From contig JAFZUY010000025.1 of NCBI GenBank assembly GCA_017618075.1, forward strand, positions 62,001 to 126,000: DNA of 64,000 nucleotides, read 5' to 3'. Position 1 is the stretch's first letter; every line of letters starts with the position of its first letter. The notes below the pieces were generated by a model. It saw only the letters and a list, made by a program, of their open reading frames with translations. It was not told the DNA's origin and did not search any database. Positions 49,207 to 55,753 of the stretch are shown piece after piece. The stretch is from Lachnospiraceae bacterium (lineage in GTDB: Bacteria; Bacillota; Clostridia; Lachnospirales; Lachnospiraceae). The translations under genes were made by a program, and so were the position numbers.

Positions 49207-49837
49207 GAATATTTTAATCTGCATAGCGGTGCCTCTTGTGATAGCTTTGATGTTCTTAAGAGGCGGCGGAAGAAAATTCGTTATAACCTTCCTGCTTGGA
49301 ATGGTTGTCTGCCTGCTTTCCGCATATATGAGCGGATTCTGTCAGAATGTATTTGATTTAAGTGCGGAAGAAACGTCCGTCTTCATATCGCCTATTACGG
49401 AAGAGATAATGAAGCTGCTTCCGATTATGTTCTATCTCTACATCATTGAGACCAAGGGCGAAGAGATATTGTTTGTATCGGTCGGAATCGGTGCCGGATT
49501 TGCGACTTTTGAGAACGCATGCCATATCTTATCAAGCGGATCTCAAAGCCTTTATTACATTCTCATAAGAGGCGCAGCAGTAGGTGTAATGCATCTTGTA
49601 ACAATGGTTGTGCTCTCAATGGGTCTTAACCTCCTAAAAGATTACAAAACGTTCTCACTCGCCGGCATCCTCGGAGCGCTTTCGCTCGCCATGACGGTGC
49701 ATGCTCTCTATAACCTTCTGGTATCAAGACCGGGAGCATCCACATATATCGGATATGCATTTCCGCTTATCCTGGCGATTGTTTTCTGGGCTGCAAGATA
49801 TGTTTATCTGTCCCAAAAGGCGGAAAAAACCTCATAA
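49193..49837 (+). CDS. PrsW-like intramembrane metalloprotease
   Basis: About 214 residues with roughly seven membrane helices. PrsW/CPBP-type motifs are present: SPITEEIMKLLP (E70, E71, K74), GAGFATFENACHI, a helix with GVMHLVTM (His) and VHALYNLL (His). In B. subtilis PrsW performs site-1 cleavage of the anti-sigma factor RsiW; placement in an operon with an ECF sigma factor suggests the same kind of role. ATG 49193 follows AAAGGAG; an upstream start inside the previous gene is less likely. Confidence 0.8.
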   Translation: MIYAENILICIAVPLVIALMFLRGGGRKFVITFLLGMVVCLLSAYMSGFCQNVFDLSAEETSVFISPITEEIMKLLPIMFYLYIIETKGEEILFVSVGIGAGFATFENACHILSSGSQSLYYILIRGAAVGVMHLVTMVVLSMGLNLLKDYKTFSLAGILGALSLAMTVHALYNLLVSRPGASTYIGYAFPLILAIVFWAARYVYLSQKAEKTS

Positions 49838-49855
49838 AAGAAATCTCATTTAATA

Positions 49856-51064
49856 TTACATATCCTCGGAGTTCGATTTATGCAAATCAATGATTCGTTC
49901 TTTTGCAGAAATCTTTTTTCTGTTTGGATAGGTATTATTAATATACTTTGACAATTCCTGCGTATTATCTCTTATTCTGGTTACCAGTTCTTGACAAACA
50001 ATTTCTTTCATTCCCGAAGAGACACCCACATATATTAGATCGTCATCAAGAATGTCTTTTCCCTTTCCGGTAACTGAAGTAGTATGCTCTCCCCAATATG
50101 TATCGCTATATGTCAAATCATATGCCGGTGCAAGTCTCCATCCCTGATTTTCTGTATACCGGAAAGAAAAGTTTTTCGTATGGTCATCAATATTGTGCGT
50201 CATTACGTTAAAGCACATGATTTTGAACATCTGTTCCTTGTCTTCGTTATTATCTTTTGTTAATGCTCTTGTCAGTTTCATGAATGTTTCGTAATCACAG
50301 GACGGGGCTCTGAAATCTGCCTCGAGAATTCCTGCAAAGGTTGCTGTGAAAATCTTTTCTCCATTTTGCCTATCAAAACGCTCCGTTTTAAAATATCCTT
50401 CGCAAAGCGATGATTTTACAAGCTGTGTTTCGGTCATTGCAATTCCGCATTTTTTGGCACATAACGAATAATCATATTCTCTTTTGCCGCTAATGTCGGG
50501 ATCTTTTTTTGCAGGAAATTTTACAATCCACTCTTTTCCCTGCTCTGATAAGAATATCTTAGGTCTGGTTCCTCCGCTCGAACCGCCCAATTTGTACAAC
50601 ATATCAATTTGGTCATATGGCTTTGATGAAAGAAGTTCATCACACCCTTTGGCTATTTCATCAAAGTTTAGCTTTGAACCGATAATATCAAAGTCGGAAT
50701 TCTTAGCGGGAACATATTCCAACGCACCCATGCCTGAAGTTCCCACATATGCTAAACGATCTAATGTTGAAATGTTTTCTTTGGTTACTCCTATTGAACT
50801 TAAATATCTGTCTAAGAGAAGTTCTCCCCAACTATCGGGAAGACTGTCGGCAAACACACCGAAAAGACCACCGAAGCGTTCTCTTGAACTTTCGGTGGGA
50901 ACAAAAACTTCGTTTGATAAGGGTAACGAAAAAGGGCTAATGGAGAAACCGGTTTGAATCCACTCCCTGTCGTACTGAAATGCAATTCTCTTATCAATCA
51001 TTTCTGCAAGTGTTCCCACATGCTTGTTTTTATAATAAACATCAAGTGTTTTATTTTTGCTCAT
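49856..51064 (-). CDS. HipA-family serine/threonine kinase toxin
   Basis: A 402-residue HipA-type kinase. N-terminal HipA_N part (MSKNKTLDVYYKNKHVGTL, FSLPLS, FGVFADSLPDSWG), P-loop-like GGSSGGTRPKI, and the catalytic core NVMTHNIDDHTKNFSFRYT (HxxDxxxKN) with DLTYS as the metal-binding segment. E. coli HipA phosphorylates glutamyl-tRNA synthetase and causes persistence. The gene overlaps its antitoxin gene by 14 bases, the standard HipB-HipA order. Confidence 0.92.
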   Translation of the reverse strand: MSKNKTLDVYYKNKHVGTLAEMIDKRIAFQYDREWIQTGFSISPFSLPLSNEVFVPTESSRERFGGLFGVFADSLPDSWGELLLDRYLSSIGVTKENISTLDRLAYVGTSGMGALEYVPAKNSDFDIIGSKLNFDEIAKGCDELLSSKPYDQIDMLYKLGGSSGGTRPKIFLSEQGKEWIVKFPAKKDPDISGKREYDYSLCAKKCGIAMTETQLVKSSLCEGYFKTERFDRQNGEKIFTATFAGILEADFRAPSCDYETFMKLTRALTKDNNEDKEQMFKIMCFNVMTHNIDDHTKNFSFRYTENQGWRLAPAYDLTYSDTYWGEHTTSVTGKGKDILDDDLIYVGVSSGMKEIVCQELVTRIRDNTQELSKYINNTYPNRKKISAKERIIDLHKSNSEDM

Positions 51065-51326
51065 TTATAACCTCCTCAATGCTGTTATATATAGGAGTTG
51101 AAAACAAATTATTTAGTTCACTTGTCAAGCCTAGTTCCATAGAAATCTTTATAAAAGATTCAAGGGAAATCTGTCCGGTTTTTTCGAATTTTCTAAGTGT
51201 TGCGTAGCTTACATTACTTCTTGCTGCCAATTGCTTTTGCGTTATCTTTCGTCTTTTTCGTATGGACTTAATTTTATTTGCCAGTTTGACTGCTACATCA
51301 GATGGTGTTTCGAATATGTAATTCAT
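51051..51326 (-). CDS. HipB-like XRE-family antitoxin/repressor
   Basis: 91 residues with an N-terminal extension and a Cro/C1-type helix-turn-helix (IRKRRKITQKQLAARSNVSY, TLRKFEKTGQISLESF). It is the upstream gene of the HipA kinase and probably neutralises it and represses the pair by binding the inverted repeat at 51345-51396. SD GGAGA before the ATG on the minus strand. Confidence 0.88.
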   Translation of the reverse strand: MNYIFETPSDVAVKLANKIKSIRKRRKITQKQLAARSNVSYATLRKFEKTGQISLESFIKISMELGLTSELNNLFSTPIYNSIEEVINEQK

Positions 51327-51344
51327 AGTAAATCTCCTTTTGCT

Positions 51345-51396
51345 GCTATTATATCACTTTTCATTTATTTTGTCATATATTTGATATTATAATAGC
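51345..51396 (-). promoter_or_regulatory. Inverted repeat, probable HipB operator
   Basis: GCTATTATATCA (51345-51356) and TGATATTATAATAGC (51382-51396) form an inverted repeat just upstream of the antitoxin gene, over its expected promoter. Two-half-site operators close to the start are typical for hipBA autorepression. Confidence 0.55.
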
Positions 51397-51463
51397 AATT
51401 TTTTTCGGAAGTATTATTTAAAACTCTTCTCCTCGAACCATATTTCAAAAAATTTTCAAAAAT

Positions 51464-51508
51464 CGTGAGTAAAAATTCCACAAGCTGCAATTAAGTATAT
51501 AGAAGGGG
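51464..51508 (+). repeat. Conserved upstream element, copy 1
   Basis: A ~45-base sequence (starts CGTGAGTAAAAATT, centre CTGCAATTAAGTATATAG) repeated nearly identically at 55615-55658. This copy lies 11 bases before the 102-residue paralogue gene. The sequence similarity continues a little upstream (A-rich) and into the gene. Candidate promoter or operator, possibly recognised by the ECF sigma factor encoded at 47721. Confidence 0.7.
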
Positions 51509-51518
51509 AGAAAAACCT

Positions 51519-51827
51519 ATGAAATATACGAAAGACGAAGCCCTGAATGAAATATATAAAAGGGGCAGAAAAATAAGAGAAAAACATAATAAAAGAATAA
51601 CAGGGGCACTTTCAACCGCAACCGTTATTTCGACATTCATTCTGTTTTTATCAATCAGCATATTTACAGGAAATGCCGTAACCGGAACAAATTCGGCATA
51701 CGGATCGTTCCTCTTACCGACGGAAGTGCTTGGATATGTCATTGTTGCGGTCATTGCGTTTGTTTTGGGCGTAATTATTACGGTAATCGTAAGAAAAAAC
51801 AAAGGAAAAAATAATAACGAGGATTAA
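51519..51827 (+). CDS. Small two-helix membrane protein, copy 2 of a local family
   Basis: 102 residues, same length and layout as the protein at 47399. It has the start MKYTKDEALNEIYKRGRKI, a basic segment, one helix, the loop with TNSAYGSFLL, a second helix and a Lys/Asn tail. It lies right after the conserved upstream element and before an exported InlB-repeat protein gene. SD AAGGGGAG. Possible signal-transducing partner of the sigma factor or of the surface protein; function unknown. Confidence 0.78.
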   Translation: MKYTKDEALNEIYKRGRKIREKHNKRITGALSTATVISTFILFLSISIFTGNAVTGTNSAYGSFLLPTEVLGYVIVAVIAFVLGVIITVIVRKNKGKNNNED

Positions 51828-51839
51828 TAATTTTTATCC

Positions 51840-51868
51840 TTGACTCAAATTAACAAGGAAGGTATTAA
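51840..51868 (+). promoter_or_regulatory. Predicted promoter of the first InlB-repeat surface gene
   Basis: TTGACT, a 17-base spacer, TATTAA, located 32 bases before the ATG at 51901. It suggests the surface gene can be transcribed separately from the 102-residue gene. Confidence 0.5.
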
Positions 51869-51900
51869 AAACGAATATATAACAAATCGGAGGATTGAAG

Positions 51901-54462
51901 ATGGAAAAGAAGATCAAAAAAATGGTAGCATTTATTTTATGTGTCATACTGACTGTCGGTCTGGTAGCTTTTGGTATGCCGCAGACCGCTATTAAGGTTA
52001 AAGCAGAGGAGAATGCACCTGTAAAAAAGATTCAGCTTGGTGCAAGAATACTCATGCCTAAAATGAAAACGGTTGAACATAAAGATTATTATAACTGGGG
52101 TGAAAGAGAAATGGTTATAGAAACATCCGTAGTATATTATGGCAAAGATGGAAAAAACAAATGGCTTGTAATAGGCAATAACGGAACAGGTGCTATTAAT
52201 AAAGATGATAGCAAAGGATATCTGACTTTGCTTGCAGAGAATGCATTGAAGGACAATCAGCAATTTTATGATAAACCCCTTGAATCAAATGCCAATTCCT
52301 ATAAGAATTCTTTGGTGAAGAAAGTAGTTGATGCGTATTATGACAACGAGAAAGATAATAATTTGCCTTATTCTTTATTTACAGAACAAGAAAGAAGTTC
52401 AATAAAAGAAAGAGAATTAGTTGCAGATACTTATTCTGCTCCGACAGAAGATAATAACTATAAATTGTGTAATGGAGTATCAGAAAAAACGTCGGGTTAT
52501 TTATGGCTTTTATCAACCGATGAGGCGGATTTGGTTGGATTAAAGTACAGAAATATAAACAGGTTTTGGTGGCTTCGCTCCCCCGGTCGCAATGTTAATT
52601 TTGCCGCCGAGGTCTATGACGATGGCCTAGTCGATTACGAAGGGTATGATGTAGACTTCAGTGACTGCGTTCGTCCCGCTTTTAATTTAAATCTTGAATC
52701 TTTAATCTTCACATCTGCCGCCGAAGGCGGCAAAATCTCCGGTGCCGTAGGCACCGACGCACTTACGGCTGTAGCTGACTATTCGGGTAACGACTGGAAA
52801 TTAACTCTTATAGACGATGGTTCCGCTAATAGTGTGGGAAATGGTCATCAAAATTTTACTGCTACAAGAACAGATACAGGGAATAAACACGCAGGAGAAA
52901 CTATTTCGATTTCATATAAAAATGCAGCTGTTGGTGCAAGTGAATATGTTTCTGCTATCATAGTTGATTCGGCTGGAAATGTTCTTTATTACGGAAATAT
53001 CGCAGATAAGAGTAGTGGTAATCCTAATGGGAATGTAGACATTAAAATACCTGAAAACTTGAAACCGGGTAATTATAGCGTAAAGATTTTCTCCGAACAA
53101 TGTAATGGCGATAAATTAACTGATTATGCCTCGGCGCTTAGTTCATTTGATATTTCTGTTGTAAAAAAGGATCCTGAAACTGATGATTTTACAGTAACTC
53201 CTCCGAGCAATCTGACATTTGACGGAAATGAGAAAAATGCAATTATAACTATACCTTTTGGTACAGGAAACGTTACGCCGATATATTATGAAGTTACAGA
53301 TACGGGATATACAAAATTAAACTCAGCACCGGTTGAACCGGGAACATATAAAGTTGAACTGGATGTTGAAGAGGGAGATAATTATTTTGCTGCATCAGGA
53401 TTAAGCAAGGATTCATGGACTTTTACAATTAATACAGCAACTTATAGTGTTAAGTATCATACTAACGGCGGAACAATTAATTCGGAAAAATATGCAGAAT
53501 CCTACGAGTATAAAACCGGTGCCTCGCTTCCTGATGATGTTACTAAGGAAGGATATACTTTTAAAGGATGGCATGATAATAAAGAGTTATTGGAAATGCC
53601 TGTAACAGAAATATCCACATCCGAAAAGGGTGATAAAGAATTTTATGCCGCATGGCAGGCTAACAGATATACGGTAATATTCGATGCAAACGGCGGTACG
53701 GGAACGATGGATGATCAAAACCGTACATATGACGATGGAGTTAAACTTACTGAAAATACTTTTACTTACGAAGGTAAATCATTTAACGGTTGGAAAGATG
53801 ATTTGGGAAACCAATATTCAGATAAAGAAAAAACAAATCTTTCGAAAGAGGATAAGGCTACAATAACCCTTTACGCCCAGTGGACTACAGATACTTTTAC
53901 GGTAGTATGGAAAAACTATGACGGTACAGTGCTTGAAACTGATGATGCGGATGATTATGGTACTACTCCGACATATGACGGTGAAACACCCGAAAAGCCT
54001 TCTGATGAACAGTATACTTACACATTTGCAGGCTGGACACCTGAAGTCAGTGCAGTAAAAGGAGCTGCAACATACATAGCTACATATGATAAAACCGAAA
54101 TAGTTAAACCTGAGGAACCTAAAAAAGAAGAACCTCAGGAGCCGACAGAGCCTGAAGTTCCGGAAGAACCTGAAGTGGAAATCCCCGAAAAAGACTGGCT
54201 TGATGATTTAAGACTTGCGCTTCGCATTGCTGACGAACTCGGTGGTGTGCAGACGGTGGAATATAGCGGTGATTTTGCACTCTCATACGATATCATGACC
54301 TACCTTGTGGAGCATCCTTCGATTACGTTCATTTATCATGTAACATACGAGGATGTTGAATATACAATCATTATTCCTGCAGGAAAGGCTGTCTCAAGCC
54401 CCGAGATTCCATGGTACGGACCTTTGTGGCTGCTTGCAAATTACGGCAACGGAAATTATTAG
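51901..54462 (+). CDS. Exported InlB-repeat surface protein with DUF6273 region, copy 1
   Basis: About 853 residues. Signal peptide (about 1-36). Residues ~200-273 contain WWLRSPGR and CVRPAFNLN, typical of DUF6273 domains. A beta-rich spacer is followed by two or three InlB/Flg_new-type repeats (about 515-730; [23 protein letters not shown]), a Pro/Glu-rich linker ([16 protein letters not shown]), and a C-terminal domain (about 762-853; [33 protein letters not shown]) almost identical to that of the protein at 55754. No LPXTG or cell-wall anchoring motif is present; the C-terminal domain might be the attachment or sorting signal. SD CGGAGGA selects ATG 51901. Confidence 0.85.
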   Translation: MEKKIKKMVAFILCVILTVGLVAFGMPQTAIKVKAEENAPVKKIQLGARILMPKMKTVEHKDYYNWGEREMVIETSVVYYGKDGKNKWLVIGNNGTGAINKDDSKGYLTLLAENALKDNQQFYDKPLESNANSYKNSLVKKVVDAYYDNEKDNNLPYSLFTEQERSSIKERELVADTYSAPTEDNNYKLCNGVSEKTSGYLWLLSTDEADLVGLKYRNINRFWWLRSPGRNVNFAAEVYDDGLVDYEGYDVDFSDCVRPAFNLNLESLIFTSAAEGGKISGAVGTDALTAVADYSGNDWKLTLIDDGSANSVGNGHQNFTATRTDTGNKHAGETISISYKNAAVGASEYVSAIIVDSAGNVLYYGNIADKSSGNPNGNVDIKIPENLKPGNYSVKIFSEQCNGDKLTDYASALSSFDISVVKKDPETDDFTVTPPSNLTFDGNEKNAIITIPFGTGNVTPIYYEVTDTGYTKLNSAPVEPGTYKVELDVEEGDNYFAASGLSKDSWTFTINTATYSVKYHTNGGTINSEKYAESYEYKTGASLPDDVTKEGYTFKGWHDNKELLEMPVTEISTSEKGDKEFYAAWQANRYTVIFDANGGTGTMDDQNRTYDDGVKLTENTFTYEGKSFNGWKDDLGNQYSDKEKTNLSKEDKATITLYAQWTTDTFTVVWKNYDGTVLETDDADDYGTTPTYDGETPEKPSDEQYTYTFAGWTPEVSAVKGAATYIATYDKTEIVKPEEPKKEEPQEPTEPEVPEEPEVEIPEKDWLDDLRLALRIADELGGVQTVEYSGDFALSYDIMTYLVEHPSITFIYHVTYEDVEYTIIIPAGKAVSSPEIPWYGPLWLLANYGNGNY

Positions 54463-54469
54463 TAATTAT

Positions 54470-54489
54470 CTTATTCTTTTTTGAATAAG
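54470..54489. terminator. Hairpin after the first surface gene
   Basis: CTTATTC, six T residues in the loop, GAATAAG: a perfect seven-pair stem. Without a clean T-run it is a weak terminator candidate. Confidence 0.4.
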
Positions 54490-54529
54490 TTAATTTATAA
54501 AGATTCATAAAATGAAAGGGGAAAATAGC

Positions 54530-55444
54530 ATGAACATTGTAATTTTAGTTAATAAGGATTTTGAATATGATGGATATAGGGATGGCATAGACAGCAGGAA
54601 TAATTGTACTAAATTAGATTTGGTTTTTGAAGATACAACCACAGGACCGGATAAAATGACTCCATCTCGAATTTACAAATTAGCAGACACTACTATTAAA
54701 GCTACGGAGTATTGTATTAGATATATGTTTCCGAAAGATCAAAATAGTTCAAATTCTGAAGTGAAGTATGGATTATTAAATGATCTTTTGTGCAATAGAA
54801 TTATAGATAAACCGGACTTTATTATTAGCGTAAGTACAAGTGAGTCTACACCTAATAGCCAGGGCGGAAATTCAGAAACTCACAGTGTCAACGGTTGCGT
54901 TTTCTTAGGAAGTCGTTTCTTCGCAAGAGACTGTAGCGATATTGACCGTGACTCTGGAAGTCATTTAGAAGTTATTGAAAAAAGATATATGAGTGAAGAG
55001 ATATATCCGGGGTTTTATAAAGATTTGTCTGATAAAGGAAATAAAGATAGAATTGCTAAAGGAATGGAAAGAGTACCCAATAAACCAGCAGATAATTTGT
55101 TTGTGGATGCGAACGAAAAAAACACCAGCTTGGGAGTAATTAATGTGGTACATTATGATAAATACGAAGAAGCCGATAAAAGAACTTATGACGATTTCAT
55201 AGGAGTGAATTCTTTTAATAATGATGTAATTCCGGTAGGTATAGAAACAACGCATGCAGTTGTAAGAATGGTAGCAGATGAAAATAATAATATACCTGTC
55301 CTTTTTGTATCTCCTATCACTGACAGATACTTGAAATTTGCTGAAGATGTAGATGATCAAAACAGGCAAAACGAAGCAAGTTCATATAATGCCGGTGTCG
55401 TAGTGGCCAACTTGTTGGATTTTATTGCCGATAAATTGCAATAA
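54530..55444 (+). CDS. Possible nucleoside phosphorylase/nucleosidase-superfamily protein
   Basis: About 304 residues, cytoplasmic, no signal peptide. The C-terminal part reads GIETTHAVVRMVAD, IPVLFVSPITDRYLKFAED and YNAGVVVANLLDFIADKL, the same order as the MxxE-alanine helix, the RxISD catalytic-Asp strand and the final helix of MTA/SAH nucleosidases and PNP-type phosphorylases. The N-terminus MNIVILVNKDFE fits a first beta strand. The middle is divergent. AAAGGGG selects ATG 54530. Its A+T-richness and codon use differ from the housekeeping genes and suggest acquisition. I consider the superfamily call tentative and do not infer a substrate. Confidence 0.55.
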   Translation: MNIVILVNKDFEYDGYRDGIDSRNNCTKLDLVFEDTTTGPDKMTPSRIYKLADTTIKATEYCIRYMFPKDQNSSNSEVKYGLLNDLLCNRIIDKPDFIISVSTSESTPNSQGGNSETHSVNGCVFLGSRFFARDCSDIDRDSGSHLEVIEKRYMSEEIYPGFYKDLSDKGNKDRIAKGMERVPNKPADNLFVDANEKNTSLGVINVVHYDKYEEADKRTYDDFIGVNSFNNDVIPVGIETTHAVVRMVADENNNIPVLFVSPITDRYLKFAEDVDDQNRQNEASSYNAGVVVANLLDFIADKLQ

Positions 55445-55548
55445 AAATAATATCCAAACATGAAAAACACACGAAAAAATGATTAAAACACTATATAATT
55501 GGTCATGAAAGTATTTATGTAGAAAACTATTTCTAGCAAAAACACAAA

Positions 55549-55583
55549 GAGCCAAACAATAGCGAAAACTATTGTTTGGCTTT
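55549..55583 (+). terminator. Terminator of the nucleosidase-like gene
   Basis: GCCAAACAATAG, loop CGAAAA, CTATTGTTTGGC, followed by TTTTTA. A similar GTTTGGC hairpin closes the second surface gene. Confidence 0.92.
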
Positions 55584-55614
55584 TTATTAAAAAATTTCTT
55601 AAAATTTCTCAAAA

Positions 55615-55658
55615 ACGTGAGTAAAAATATCACAAACTGCAATTAAGTATATAGAGGG
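55615..55658 (+). repeat. Conserved upstream element, copy 2
   Basis: Near-identical to 51464-51508 (CGTGAGTAAAAAT, CACAA, CTGCAATTAAGTATATAG). Here it is followed by the decayed copy of the 102-residue gene and the second surface protein gene. Confidence 0.7.
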
Positions 55659-55667
55659 ACAAAATTC

Positions 55668-55731
55668 TTGAAAATATAAAAAAGATAGCCATTTAGAAAA
55701 TTTAAAAGTGGCAGAAAAAATCATAAAAGAT
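55668..55731 (+). pseudogene. Remnant of a third copy of the 102-residue membrane protein gene
   Basis: From 55668 the sequence aligns with the first ~75 bases of the gene at 51519, including AAAAG.GGCAGAAAAA, at the same distance from the conserved upstream element. The start is TTG instead of ATG and there are small indels and in-frame stops (TAA, TAG) after four and seven codons. Only the 5' end survives before the ribosome binding site of the surface gene. Confidence 0.65.
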
Positions 55732-55753
55732 ATTCATATGGGAGGATATGAGA

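Larger units (their letters stand above)
55445..55667 (+). other. Intergenic region with terminator and second upstream element
   Basis: No gene. A perfect GCCAAACAATAG / CTATTGTTTGGC terminator hairpin with a T-run lies at about 55549-55583. An A+T-rich stretch then leads into the conserved element at 55615-55658 and the gene remnant at 55668. Confidence 0.6.

Noticed and set aside
49856-51326. HipBA as part of the surface-protein cassette
   Set aside because: It is on the opposite strand with its own operator and is a common stand-alone toxin-antitoxin pair; proximity looks like typical clustering of accessory genes.
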